Below, in pieces: positions 32,877-42,700 of a DNA stretch of 64,000 nt. The translations under genes were made by a program, and so were the position numbers. Under the pieces are notes generated by a model. The model was given only the letters and a program-made list of their open reading frames with translations. It did no database searches and was not told the DNA's origin. Location of the stretch: positions 1-64,000 of the IMG/VR virus record IMGVR_UViG_3300025707_000655; one strand, written 5' to 3'. Numbering within the stretch: position 1 is the first letter of the stretch; every line of letters begins with the position of its first letter. This stretch comes from a virus.

Positions 32877-33737
32877 ATGAAGTTAGGTATTATTGGGAAC
32901 GGCTTTGTTGGGAATGCGATCGCACACGCATTTATTCCGTTTATGGAGGTCAAAGTCTACGACAAAGATCCAGACAAGTGCTCAGGTGACGGCTTTACGC
33001 AAGGCCTTGCAGGGGTGGTTAATGATTCTGATGTGGTGTTCGTCTGCGTCCCAACTCCGATGACAAGTGATGGCTTGATAGACTTGTCTATTGTTGAGAG
33101 TGTATTCGACGATATAAAAAGACTGAAGCACCCAGAGAGCCAAACAGTATTTGTGCTCAAGTCCACAGTTACACCGGGTACAACCCGCAGGCTGACAGAA
33201 AAATACCCAGACATCAATGTTGTTTTCAACCCAGAGTTTTTGACTGAACGCCACGCTAGGTTCGACTTTCTCAACCAGAGCAGAATTATTCTTGGTTCAA
33301 CCGCCGGACAAGGCTCTGCAAAAGTGAAAGAGCTTTATGAAACTAGGTTTAGTTCAAATTATTTTATTGAAACAACGTACGAGACAGCCGAGATGATAAA
33401 GTATTTCAACAATCTCTTTTTTGCTGTCAAGGTTTCTTTTATGAACGAGATGAAGTTAGTAGCTGATAAACTGTTAGATGTCGACTGGGACAAGGCAGTT
33501 GAAGGTTTTGTATCTGACGGCCGCGTTGGGGACTCCCATTTACAAGTACCTGGGCCCGACGGGCGTAGAGGGTTTGGCGGTTCCTGCTTTCCAAAAGATA
33601 TTAATGCATTTATGACTTACGCAGACTCAATCGGAATAAATATGAACGTCCTCAAGGGGGCTTGGAAAACAAATTTAAATGTAAGACCAGAGAAAGACTG
33701 GGAAAAATTAAAAGGAAGGGCAGTTTCAGATGGATAA
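32877..33737 (+). CDS. UDP-glucose/UDP-sugar dehydrogenase, shortened
   Basis: The 286-residue protein has the NAD loop G7-N-G-F-V-G12, VCVPTPMTSDG, LKSTVTPGTT, NPEFLTERHA and the catalytic GGSC237FPKD. The family oxidises UDP-glucose, UDP-GlcNAc or similar to uronic acids. The C-terminal UDP-binding domain of about 100-140 residues is missing; only 49 residues follow the Cys. Either this is a minimal dehydrogenase or the substrate side is supplied by another subunit. Confidence 0.8.
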   Translation: MKLGIIGNGFVGNAIAHAFIPFMEVKVYDKDPDKCSGDGFTQGLAGVVNDSDVVFVCVPTPMTSDGLIDLSIVESVFDDIKRLKHPESQTVFVLKSTVTPGTTRRLTEKYPDINVVFNPEFLTERHARFDFLNQSRIILGSTAGQGSAKVKELYETRFSSNYFIETTYETAEMIKYFNNLFFAVKVSFMNEMKLVADKLLDVDWDKAVEGFVSDGRVGDSHLQVPGPDGRRGFGGSCFPKDINAFMTYADSIGINMNVLKGAWKTNLNVRPEKDWEKLKGRAVSDG

Positions 33738-34131
33738 AAGAGCAATGTTTATAGGCAGATGGCAACCATTTCACAACGGACACAAGTGGCTGATTAATGA
33801 AAAGTTATCTCAAAACAAACCGATCCTCATCGCAGTGAGAGATATACCACCAGATGAAAAAAACCCGTTTACAACCCAGCAGACAGTAGAGATGATCAAA
33901 AAAGTCTACAAAGATAACGATGTTGAAGTTGTTACCATCCCAGACATTGAAAGTGTCAATTGGGGACGCGGCGTTGGGTACCAACTTAACGAGCACGTCC
34001 CTCCGCAGAACATTGGTTTTATATCTGCAACAAGCATACGAGAAGGCGTTAGAATTGGTAACGATTCTTGGAAAGACAATGTAGATTCTTCAATTCATAA
34101 TTTGGTTGTTAAGTATTTAGGGGATATGTGA
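33730..34131 (+). CDS. HIGH-type nucleotidyltransferase (adenylyl/cytidylyl transferase)
   Basis: The 133-residue protein has GRWQPFHNGHKWL with the H-x-G-H phosphate-binding motif, and ISATSIREGV, the counterpart of the I-S-S-T-x-I-R motif of nucleotidyltransferases such as NMNAT. It overlaps its neighbours (8 bases upstream; TGATG-type junction downstream) and is directly followed by APS kinase. A sulfate adenylyltransferase-like role would complete a sulfate-activation path, but the motif set is closest to NMNAT-type enzymes; treat as inference. Confidence 0.78.
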   Translation: MDKRAMFIGRWQPFHNGHKWLINEKLSQNKPILIAVRDIPPDEKNPFTTQQTVEMIKKVYKDNDVEVVTIPDIESVNWGRGVGYQLNEHVPPQNIGFISATSIREGVRIGNDSWKDNVDSSIHNLVVKYLGDM

Positions 34132-34670
34132 TGAGTGGTATTTTTGTTCAAATGACGGGTATGTCCGGCGCTGGGAAATCTACAATGGGATTCAAGGCGG
34201 TTAGTAGGTTAAAAGAGATGGGCCATAATGTAGAAATTATTGATGGCGACGAATATAGAGAAGGTTTGTGCAAGGACCTAGGTTTCTCAAAAGAGGACAG
34301 GAACACAAACATTAGAAGACTATCTTTTGTAGGAAAAGTGTTATCCAGAAACAATGTAATCTGCATCATGTCTGCGATCAATCCATATGACAATGTTCGC
34401 AAAGAGGTTACCCAGCAGAACAGCCTCGCGAGAACGGTGTATGTCGAATGCGATATCGAGAAGCTGATCGAAAGAGACCCGAAAGGACTGTACGCCAAGG
34501 CACTTCTTCCCATCGGCGACCCAAACAGAATAAACAATTTTACGGGAATATCGGACCCTTTCGAAGAACCAAGGAGCCCAGACCTCGTGATCAACACAAT
34601 GAACCAGACAGTAGATGAATCCGTTGACAATTTAGTCAATTTCATTCTGAAAAACATAGGAGAAGACTAA
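34131..34670 (+). CDS. cysC: Adenylylsulfate (APS) kinase
   Basis: The ATG at 34131 is chosen over a GTG at 34128. The 179-residue protein has the P-loop G10-M-S-G-A-G-K-S-T18, IDGDEYREGLCKDLGFSKEDRNTNIRR, the family hallmark that binds APS, and the KGLYAKA lid region. It makes PAPS from APS and ATP. With the sulfotransferase upstream it forms a sulfation module. Complete in length. Confidence 0.9.
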   Translation: MSGIFVQMTGMSGAGKSTMGFKAVSRLKEMGHNVEIIDGDEYREGLCKDLGFSKEDRNTNIRRLSFVGKVLSRNNVICIMSAINPYDNVRKEVTQQNSLARTVYVECDIEKLIERDPKGLYAKALLPIGDPNRINNFTGISDPFEEPRSPDLVINTMNQTVDESVDNLVNFILKNIGED

Positions 34671-34873
34671 TGAAACTTTCAAACCAAGCGCTAGGTGCAG
34701 TCATGATGGCCTTGCAAAAAAGCATCTTATCAGAGACGGACATCGTTCCAATTTTAAAGTCATTCGACTTTTCGGTCTCTGACGACGAAGAGCTTCAAGT
34801 TGTCAACCCACCAACCTTTGAAGTACCCGAAGAGTACCTTTCGGAAACCAAAGCAACCTCGGGTAGTGATTAG
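34670..34873 (+). CDS. Small protein of unknown function
   Basis: The 67-residue protein has a helical, Met/Leu-rich N-terminus (residues 4-20) and an acidic C-terminus rich in Pro, Val and Glu. I recall similar small genes near gp55 in aquatic T4-like phages, but no function is known to me. It overlaps the APS kinase stop by one base. Confidence 0.7.
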   Translation: MKLSNQALGAVMMALQKSILSETDIVPILKSFDFSVSDDEELQVVNPPTFEVPEEYLSETKATSGSD

Positions 34874-35127
34874 TGCCCATTTATACCTATAAGTGTCAAT
34901 GCTGTGAGGGTGTTTTTGAAGCTTTTCACTTAATGAGTGAGGCACTAGAAGTCTGTTCTTTGTGTGAGCAAGTCGATACAATCGAAAAGATTCCATCTAT
35001 GTTGGTTAGTAAACTTACCGTACCTGTTGTGACGGCCAAGGTCGGAGATGTGGTGGAGAACTTTATTAAAGACGCCAAAAGAGAAATTCGACAGGAAAAG
35101 AAAACTATCAAGAAGAAGGAGATGTGA
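34873..35127 (+). CDS. FmdB-type zinc-ribbon protein (second copy)
   Basis: A GTG start overlaps the previous TAG. The 84-residue product begins MPIYTYKCQCC and has CSLC as the second knuckle, so it carries the FmdB zinc-ribbon pattern, and ends in a Lys-rich coiled tail (REIRQEKKTIKKKEM). It is a paralogue of the 62-residue protein at 6690-6878, but with a longer basic tail. Located just before the late sigma gene, a transcription-linked role is possible. Confidence 0.75.
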   Translation: MPIYTYKCQCCEGVFEAFHLMSEALEVCSLCEQVDTIEKIPSMLVSKLTVPVVTAKVGDVVENFIKDAKREIRQEKKTIKKKEM

Positions 35128-35129
35128 CT

Positions 35130-35432
35130 ATGGAGTATCTGTTCTTAGCAGTTTCAATAACTCTTAATATTATTTTGATATACTACGCAGCAAAAGTGGC
35201 CAAGAGGTTAATGATCGCGAGCACTAACACCGATATGTTGAAGGAGACTTTTGAATCTTTCCTAGCGTCGGTGCAGGCTATGCACGAATCAGAGATGTAT
35301 TATGGAGACCAGTCACTTCAGACTCTAATGGAACAAACAAAAGACATAATAGTCGACTTGCAAGAATTTGAAAGCATATTTTCTTTAGAGTCCTTAACGG
35401 AGGAAGAGGAACTTGAAGAAGAGGAAAGCTAA
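35130..35432 (+). CDS. Small single-pass membrane protein
   Basis: I use the ATG at 35130, nine bases after AAGGAG; a GTG at 35124 is closer. The 100-residue product has one membrane helix at about 3-25 (YLFLAVSITLNIILIYYAA), then an amphipathic helical stretch and an acidic Glu-rich end. Function unknown. It overlaps the sigma gene by 20 bases. Confidence 0.65.
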   Translation: MEYLFLAVSITLNIILIYYAAKVAKRLMIASTNTDMLKETFESFLASVQAMHESEMYYGDQSLQTLMEQTKDIIVDLQEFESIFSLESLTEEEELEEEES

Positions 35433-36114
35433 AACTAAAAACCATTATTTCACCAAGGATCACGAAAATGCCATAATCCAATACAATGAGGCAAATGATC
35501 TTTCTACGAGGTCGCAACTCTATATCGAGTTCATCCAACCTGCGTTCAGTGAAATGGTTGAGAAGATCATCTACACTTATAAATTTACTAACCTGCCAAA
35601 CATAGATCCGTTGAAGGAAGAGTGCAAGGTTTGGCTAACTACTGTTCTAGACAAATATAATCCAGACAAAGGCTCCAAGGCGTTTTCTTACTTTTCTGTT
35701 ATAACAAAGCATTGGTTTATTCACAAGATAAAGAAGAACTCAAGCAGAAATAAAAAAGAAATAAGCTATGATGAGGTGATACAAGAGGCGAATCACGAAA
35801 CTCTAATTGAAGACCGTAACTATTATATCGAGAGAAGAGAGCAGCAGGAGTTCTGGCACTCACTCATGACAGAGATCGACAGGTGGGATTCTGTTAATTT
35901 AAAAGAGAACGAGAAAAAAGTAGTAGAGGCTATAAAGATCTTGCTGAATAGTGCTGAACAGATTGAGATATTCAACAAGAAAGCTGTATATCTTTATCTT
36001 AGAGAATTAACAGGGTTGAACACCAAACAAGTCGTTAACAATCTCAATAAACTTAGGGACAAGTATAGAATCTTTAAGACGAGATGGGATCGAGGGGACT
36101 ATGATAGGATATAA
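35413..36114 (+). CDS. 55: Late sigma factor, T4 gp55 family
   Basis: The TTG at 35413 sits within the upstream gene's end (AGGAAGAGGA before it). The 233-residue protein matches T4-like gp55: HYFTKDHENAI, PAFSEMVEKIIYTYKFTNLPNI and the WLTTVLDKYNPDKGSKAFSYFSVITKHWFIHKIKK region, which is sigma region 2 (core binding and -10 recognition). gp55 directs host RNA polymerase to late promoters together with clamp and coactivator. It lies directly before the baseplate and tail block, whose expression it should drive. Confidence 0.85.
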   Translation: MKKRKAKTKNHYFTKDHENAIIQYNEANDLSTRSQLYIEFIQPAFSEMVEKIIYTYKFTNLPNIDPLKEECKVWLTTVLDKYNPDKGSKAFSYFSVITKHWFIHKIKKNSSRNKKEISYDEVIQEANHETLIEDRNYYIERREQQEFWHSLMTEIDRWDSVNLKENEKKVVEAIKILLNSAEQIEIFNKKAVYLYLRELTGLNTKQVVNNLNKLRDKYRIFKTRWDRGDYDRI

Positions 36115-36141
36115 TTTCTATCTTGTCTAATTATTAGTACG

Positions 36142-36441
36142 ATGAATGACTTAGAAACTTTTATAGCAAATTCTATTAAGAATATTAAAGATGATCGCGC
36201 AGCGACCAAGACGCTCTTAACCAATCTTATGAAATATATGATGGTCACTGAAGAGCGTCACGAGAAGGTGGGAATGATAGCGGCCAAATACGTAGAAACC
36301 CTGCAAAGGTCCAACGAGCAGCTTGTTAAGTTGACAGCGATTTTACAAAAGCAGGTATCTAGACACGAAGGTATTACTGATAAGGAGAAGGATGAACTCT
36401 TCGATCTAATACAATTGGACGACGACGAAGCGGAGGATTGA
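36142..36441 (+). CDS. Small helical protein, possible gp33-like coactivator
   Basis: The 99-residue protein has an extended helical region (AATKTLLTNLMKYMMVTEER, then AAKYVETLQRSNEQLVKLTAI), an acidic end (FDLIQLDDDEAED), and no Cys. It follows the gp55-like gene by 27 bases. T4 gp33 is a small late coactivator of similar size with an acidic hydrophobic C-terminus that contacts the clamp. The match is by size, charge and position only. A tail-assembly protein is the alternative. Confidence 0.6.
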   Translation: MNDLETFIANSIKNIKDDRAATKTLLTNLMKYMMVTEERHEKVGMIAAKYVETLQRSNEQLVKLTAILQKQVSRHEGITDKEKDELFDLIQLDDDEAED

Positions 36442-36443
36442 TT

Positions 36444-38117
36444 TTGGCTCTCACTGAAAAAGAGATTGAAGAACTCAAGCTTATAGCCAACCCAGATGCA
36501 GGTCTTTCCGGTAGAAGGTTTAGCACGTTTGACGCCAAATATGGTCTAGATCCCGCACCCGGCCTAGCTAACGGTGTGGATATGTTTTCTTTATTGTTTC
36601 AAGACTTGTCTAGGAACTCTACCCCTTTAAGAATTGATGATGGTGTCACCGGCGAACGTGTTGCCAGAATAATACACGTAGAAAAGAAAGACCCAGCCTC
36701 TTGCCCGGATATAGAGACCATAAACGAACTAAAGGAAATGCTAACAGAGGAACAAAAACAAGAGTTCGAGTCCGGCGACGGACTAGTATACGTATTCTAT
36801 TGTATCCCCGCTGGCGGAACTGCGACCTCTAATGAAATTCCAAGCGCCCTATCATCTGGGGGCTCCCCAAATGAAATAGACTACGCAAAGATAATAAACT
36901 ATCCAAGATTTTACTCCATACTAAATCCTGTTTCTAGTGATTTCGGGGATGTGTTAACTGCCGCCGTCGGCAAAACTGCTCGCGTTGAGTTTCTGGACAG
37001 AGATGAACACAGATACGGTGTCTTCAAAGGATTGGTAGGTGAAACGTCCCAAGGACCAGCCTCTGGTGGAGGAGGGTCAGGTGGTCCAGGAGGACCTAGT
37101 GTACCCTCACCGTCGGGTGCTTTTGTCGGTGGCTCCGCCCGAATCACTCCTGCAACAATGTTCAATATGGAAGACTTCGCTTCTATCGGTCCAATCCCTG
37201 GCTCCAAAAGTTTTAAAACAGATCCGATCCCAGAGGGGATCCCTTTGCCACCTGCATATATAGCTGACGTCAAAAGAGGAGTCAATCCGAAAACTAACAG
37301 ATACTACTTCAAACCATCAAAAGCAAATCGAAAGCCAGAGACGAACAAATTAAGGGCTGATATTGAAGCTCAATTTCAAAAGGCAATGAAGGTACCACGC
37401 GAACTTGGCGTCCCAATTTGTACGTCAGGCGGACTTGTGCAGCGCGGCGGGGGTAGGCCTGGCAGCACTAGTTTGCACACTTTGGGCAGAGCGATTGATT
37501 TTAATACAAATCTATTGATAGAACACAAGGGAAATTATCAAGATAATCAGGTTTTGTACATAGCGTCCCCTGAACCTGGCAATTCTGGTAAATTTAGATT
37601 TTACGCTAGGGCTGGAGTAAGACAAGCTTTTTCAGACTTTTTGAACCCTGGGGCACCTTCCACCCCTGCAGTTCCAAACAAACGTATACTTGCTTGGATT
37701 CCAAGTAATACTCGTGGGGGTCACTACCTGGAGTATGTCGAAGGTCCGTTTGTAGACATGACACACTATTTAGAACTTTACGGGTTTAGCAGAATAGGAT
37801 CCTTAAAAGGCTTCCCAGGAACCAGAAATCCGCTTCAATTTTATGGCGGCGCATTGAGCGAAGGTGGTCGGCTAGTGAAGGGTTACGGTGATCCAAAACA
37901 GCAAGCTGAGTGGTGGCACTACCAGTTTACAAAAGATTTGGTGCGACGAAAATCTAACTTTGCAGACGAGTTTTTAAAAGTTTACGGATTCGGATACACC
38001 AGGAACTACTTCGCTAGCGGAAAAACTATCCAATCTAAGCTTGGCGGAGGACGACGAAGAATGAACAGATCCCTTCAAGAAATGAAGGATGTCATATATG
38101 GAATAAACTTTTTTTGA
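36444..38117 (+). CDS. Tail-hub protein with M15 (D-Ala-D-Ala) peptidase domain
   Basis: I start at the TTG at 36444 (GGAGGA upstream). The 557-residue protein has an N-terminal region with an OB-fold-like patch (ARVEFLDRDEHRYGVFKGLVGE, about 165-200), a Gly/Pro/Ser linker, and an M15 peptidase domain at about 290-520. SLHTLGRAIDF near 342 gives the zinc His and Asp, and AEWWHYQF near 488 supplies the catalytic Glu and third His. T4 gp5 has an OB fold plus lysozyme; here a peptidase takes that place. It likely cuts peptidoglycan cross-links when the tail penetrates. Confidence 0.82.
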   Translation: MALTEKEIEELKLIANPDAGLSGRRFSTFDAKYGLDPAPGLANGVDMFSLLFQDLSRNSTPLRIDDGVTGERVARIIHVEKKDPASCPDIETINELKEMLTEEQKQEFESGDGLVYVFYCIPAGGTATSNEIPSALSSGGSPNEIDYAKIINYPRFYSILNPVSSDFGDVLTAAVGKTARVEFLDRDEHRYGVFKGLVGETSQGPASGGGGSGGPGGPSVPSPSGAFVGGSARITPATMFNMEDFASIGPIPGSKSFKTDPIPEGIPLPPAYIADVKRGVNPKTNRYYFKPSKANRKPETNKLRADIEAQFQKAMKVPRELGVPICTSGGLVQRGGGRPGSTSLHTLGRAIDFNTNLLIEHKGNYQDNQVLYIASPEPGNSGKFRFYARAGVRQAFSDFLNPGAPSTPAVPNKRILAWIPSNTRGGHYLEYVEGPFVDMTHYLELYGFSRIGSLKGFPGTRNPLQFYGGALSEGGRLVKGYGDPKQQAEWWHYQFTKDLVRRKSNFADEFLKVYGFGYTRNYFASGKTIQSKLGGGRRRMNRSLQEMKDVIYGINFF

Positions 38118-38134
38118 GAATGGTGATAAACTAA

Positions 38135-39745
38135 ATGCTTACGGTTAGAGCACACATTGAGAACAACAATTACGAGTCTGTGTTGGTCCGCATCTTGGGG
38201 CGACACACCGGAGCGGTATTTGAGACTTACGAGATACAGAGGAAGCCGTCCGAAGAGACCTTACGCGAGGCCTACGACTGGATAAATTCGAAATACTTGA
38301 ATATCGATATATCAACTCAGGGGTTTTCAGGAAACATAACCAAAAATAAGTTCAACTCCAGCGGGAAATTAAGAGAAAAGAGCACAACATTTAATCCATC
38401 AGCGTCATCTTCAATAGTCACATTCGAAGAATATGTTCAGCAAAACACTCTCTCGGTTGCCTCGCCAGCAGAGATCCGACTATCTCTGCAAGGGTATAAT
38501 GAGTTCATTAAACAATCTGGACTTTCAGGTGTCGCCAACCAGCGTCCTGACACCGAAGAAGAGTGTTCGGATACGGAGACGGTTCAATTGCGGCAGGGGT
38601 TAGATGGATCGATATCTACTATCAGTGGTGTAGAATACTCAACCCGAGCACCGGACACTGCAGACAGCCTGATACCGACAGACATTGAAGCAGATTTAGA
38701 TCTAAACCAAGAGGCGCTGTCCAGACATTCGATAGACTCTACGATTAATGCCACTTATGGCCGTCTTCTCAATCGGGCTACTGGTATATTACCCAGCACT
38801 AAACCCTTGATTGATTTGACCGGTATGCCTGGTTTTTCAAAACAAGGCTCAGTCGGAGCTAAAGACGCTTCTGACGGAAGAAAGGGGGTCGCCGGCGATC
38901 ATATGGCCGAGCCGGTGCCAAATTTCAAACCGTTCAAGGGAGATAAGATAATATCAAATAGCAACAATGCTTCAATAGTATTGACTAGGGACAGGAACTC
39001 TGTATTGACATCTGGTTACGGTGGTAAGGGCAATTCCCAAGCAGCAGCAATAGACATAGTATGCGGTCGAATGTCACCGAGCCCTAGAGCAGTAGACGAC
39101 AAAGACTCACCTCTAGAAGTTTCACCGATGTTTGTGCCTGTGGAAACTGAATATGGTACCCTTGTTGATGCAGCTAGAATATACATTTCTCAAAAGTCTG
39201 ATATCGATTCCTACTTTAATATAGTTGAAGGCACGATTGGAAGTAGCGAGGCGAGATCGGCAGTGGGCATAAAGGCAGATTCAGTGAGGTTGGTGGCCAA
39301 CGAGGGTATAAAACTCGTCACTAAAACGGATAAGATGAATTCGCAGGGTGGTAGAATTAAGAAGATACGCGGCGTCGACATCATAGCAAACAACGATGAC
39401 AAAAACCTCCAGCCAATGACACTTGGCGACAACACTGCAGAATGCATCAACGATCTTGCCAACATCGTTGATTCTTTGGTTGGAGCGCTGCAGACTACTG
39501 TAAATAACGTAGCCCAACTTGACGTAGCGCTGTCCACTCACGTTCACCCTTCTCCGTTTTACGGTGTCCCGACGTTACCATCTCCAAACGGAGGACCACA
39601 GTGCGTCGCATCGCTTATTGAATTTGTAAGTGTGGAGACCTTTTCTAATTCTGCAATGAAATGGAACATAAATTCTTTTAAATGGAAATATTTAAGACAA
39701 GGCTCAGCACGCTCGATAAGGAGTAAATTCAACAACGTAAATTGA
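38135..39745 (+). CDS. Putative baseplate spike-like protein
   Basis: The 536-residue protein has no catalytic motif that I see. Residues about 360-430 hold repeats of short strands (DSVRLVANEGIKLVTKT, GVDIIANNDD), like gp5/VgrG beta-helix needles, followed by a helical stretch and HVHPSPFYGVPTLPSPNGG near 468-487. That HxHP phrase is familiar from phage spike-type proteins. Position next to the M15 hub candidate and ahead of gp25 and gp6 supports a baseplate role. Confidence 0.7.
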   Translation: MLTVRAHIENNNYESVLVRILGRHTGAVFETYEIQRKPSEETLREAYDWINSKYLNIDISTQGFSGNITKNKFNSSGKLREKSTTFNPSASSSIVTFEEYVQQNTLSVASPAEIRLSLQGYNEFIKQSGLSGVANQRPDTEEECSDTETVQLRQGLDGSISTISGVEYSTRAPDTADSLIPTDIEADLDLNQEALSRHSIDSTINATYGRLLNRATGILPSTKPLIDLTGMPGFSKQGSVGAKDASDGRKGVAGDHMAEPVPNFKPFKGDKIISNSNNASIVLTRDRNSVLTSGYGGKGNSQAAAIDIVCGRMSPSPRAVDDKDSPLEVSPMFVPVETEYGTLVDAARIYISQKSDIDSYFNIVEGTIGSSEARSAVGIKADSVRLVANEGIKLVTKTDKMNSQGGRIKKIRGVDIIANNDDKNLQPMTLGDNTAECINDLANIVDSLVGALQTTVNNVAQLDVALSTHVHPSPFYGVPTLPSPNGGPQCVASLIEFVSVETFSNSAMKWNINSFKWKYLRQGSARSIRSKFNNVN

Positions 39746-39759
39746 ATTTTTTGTAGACT

Positions 39760-42700
39760 ATGATTAATAAAAAACTACTAACTCAAAAAGACTTTCTCCT
39801 CGTTTCAGACGTCGGTACGAGTGTAAACTTTCACTTGCCTCTGTCAATGGGAGCCAAAGACACTAATATTTTGGTCCTAAAAAAGTTTCTTGGACTGCCT
39901 GACAGTAATGCCCTGTTTGACGCGGACACGAAAAGCCACCTTATGAGGTGGCAGAGGCAGAACGTTGATACTATAAGTAAGATTGCGGGCTGGTCACCAC
40001 TCGACAACAGCAGTCTAGATACTCCTGCTGAATTTGACTTTGAGCTTGGTTCTCTTGGCCCAGCAACATTTAGCGCAATGTCCGTCGCTGGCCTGAGCCC
40101 CCTAACCTCAGATTTCTTTTACAGTGACCCTCACACTGTAGTCACACTACCATCGGTAACGCTACCAGAGGGGGGGATCACCCTTGCTGACTGTGTTGAT
40201 CCGGTCTTGAGGGAACTGGAATCAGTAACACCAGAAGCGATTCTGGAACCGGACAATATATTAGAAAGCTTGAGACCGTCAGAAGTCGTCAACGAGCCGT
40301 TTAAGGATCCAGATTATTACTACGTTGTTACTTCAATCGGCGTAACTCGAAGCCAGCTCGGCGGCACAAGCATCGAGTCGTACCTTAAGAACAACGGAAC
40401 TGATATCCTTGCTCGCGGCGTAAGGGAAATGTTCAAATATTATAATAAAGAAACCCAGTGGGAAGTAGACTTATCTACAGATGCGGGAAAAGCGTTCTTG
40501 CCCATAATCAAATACCAAAAAAGACCACTAGAGAACACAAGGTGTGTCTTAACTGTCGACGACCTAAACATTCTTGAAACGGTAGGTGCAGATGAGTCGG
40601 GAAAATCCATCAATGTTTTATTTGGCCAAAGCACTGCAGAAGGTGACCAGCCCATCTTTGCAGCCGTAAAAAAAATATACATACCAGAGACTCGCGCAAG
40701 CTCCACCTTTAAAGCGCTTGTTCGTGTTAGAACAGAAATGTTTGACTTAATTCCGCGAGCCCCTATAACAAGCACTACCGCCTTTACTGAACTGGTGGAT
40801 ATAGACGAGGAAATTGCCCCAGTATTGGAAGAGGTTGCGCTTAGGTTAAAGTCACTAGGCTTGGATGTAAGCAATTATGATGAGGACGCTCTAATCCAGA
40901 AGTCTAGAGATGCTCTGGCTGTAAAAAAGTTTCTTAAGAAGTATGAGAGAGAGTTGTCAATGCTGAGACAACAATACGATTTGGGGATAAAATCTGCATC
41001 TGAGTTAGTGGATCTAGAATCTGCGAAGGAAGCCGCAGATTTTGCAAAGAAAAGGATGGACTTCGAGCCTTTTCCGGTGACAATCCCGTACAAGATTTCA
41101 GATATTGAACAGGATGTCAAAGCTGCTATTAAACTGATGAAGTCGTACGACAAACAGGTAAAGTCATTCTCCGAAACCGGAATTAAAATAAAGCCCGAGA
41201 ACTTGTCATTGAACAAGGAGGCCGATCGTTTATCTCGACTTCTTGGTAAACTAAAGAAGTTGGCAAAAGATAACGATTTTATAATAAGCAAGGAAAATTC
41301 TGGAACGTTATTGATATCTTATGAGCCGACCATAAGACCGGGTGAGGGCATAGGGGGATTCGCTGGTGCAAAAATAAAGAAAATCGCACTGGTGTCTTTA
41401 AACGATGTGCCTGGTGTTTTAACATCTGGATTTGAAAGTTTTCTCAACTCTAGTCCGATTACAAACTCTACGACAGTCAGTTACTTAATGCAATTACCAC
41501 TGTTGAAGAAGCAAAGAAATGTTCAATCAAACAACACATCGATCTCTCAAAGCCCCAGTAGTTATGGAAATGCGTCCGCATTCCTGTTGAAACACCATCA
41601 CCCTACGCCGAAGATTGATTTTAATTTAGCAGACGTGGACGTAAGACAGGTGTTGAATAGTCCTATCAACCTTGTTTCCAAATCTTTAAATGTTGATTTA
41701 GACCCTGGGTTTTTAAACGCGAAGAATACGCTTTATAAAAATGCAATTGAAGGTGCCTACTCTGTGACTGACAAACTGAACTACGATATGGACTTCTCAG
41801 ATCTTGGAGAGTTGTTTGCTGAGTTTTTCGATAGGTACGATTTCTGGGCACTGTTTATAGACTATCTTAAAATATTGCCCGACGTGAATGCGGAAGAGGT
41901 TTTGTCGGAATGGGATTTTGATTTTAAAATACCTGAAATACCAAAGCTCCCAACGTTTGATCCAATTAAACTTATCGTTAAGAATCTAGAGGTCGCGATT
42001 TCAGATATACTTACAAGTCTCTTAAGTGGGTTGATCAGGGATATTTTAAAGACGTTATCGAAGAACGCGCCAGATCTTCTTGGAGGTGCCGTTGGAGACA
42101 TAAAGATAAATGATCTCATAAACGGTAAACTATCAAAAGACTTGATGCCTAGCATTTCAAACTCTCAAGTGTACGGGGGCACAGGCCCCAGCGAAGTAGC
42201 GAGAATAACGACGGTTGCAATAAAGTCTTTTGAAAGAGTTGGGGTTCCAACAAATATGCTGGCCAATATCGCTAACATATTTGAAAGCATATCCTTGGCC
42301 TTGACTCCAAACGAGATATCCTCGTTATTAACCGGCAACGCGGACAAAGACACTCTAGGCATAATATTGACTGTAATAAAATCAGATTGCTCAGACCTAA
42401 AGAATTACGTTCAAGATACGGGAGTCGTTCAAGAAATTTTTGAAACTGTTGGTGATTTTGTAAGTGATGACCTTTTAAACAAGATTTCACAAAACCCAGA
42501 CATAGTGTTAGGCGATGTTCGATGTCCAGATGATATCGGCGCTGGCGATATACTTCTTAGAGAAACCTTAGAGTCAGCGAATGCATCTGAGGATGAAATA
42601 TCAAGAGCGCTTGCCGACGCATCTGCAAGAAGGGAGGCGATGAGAGGTTTGCTCAAAAAGAACCCTATGGATGCCCTTGTGGCGGAGTTAGGGCCTCAAA

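Noticed and set aside
11898-34670. Glycan region as bacterial contamination or a misjoined contig
   Set aside because: Both sides run into phage genes with the same tight ATGA and TAATG junctions and similar base composition; no transposase, integrase or repeat borders are visible.
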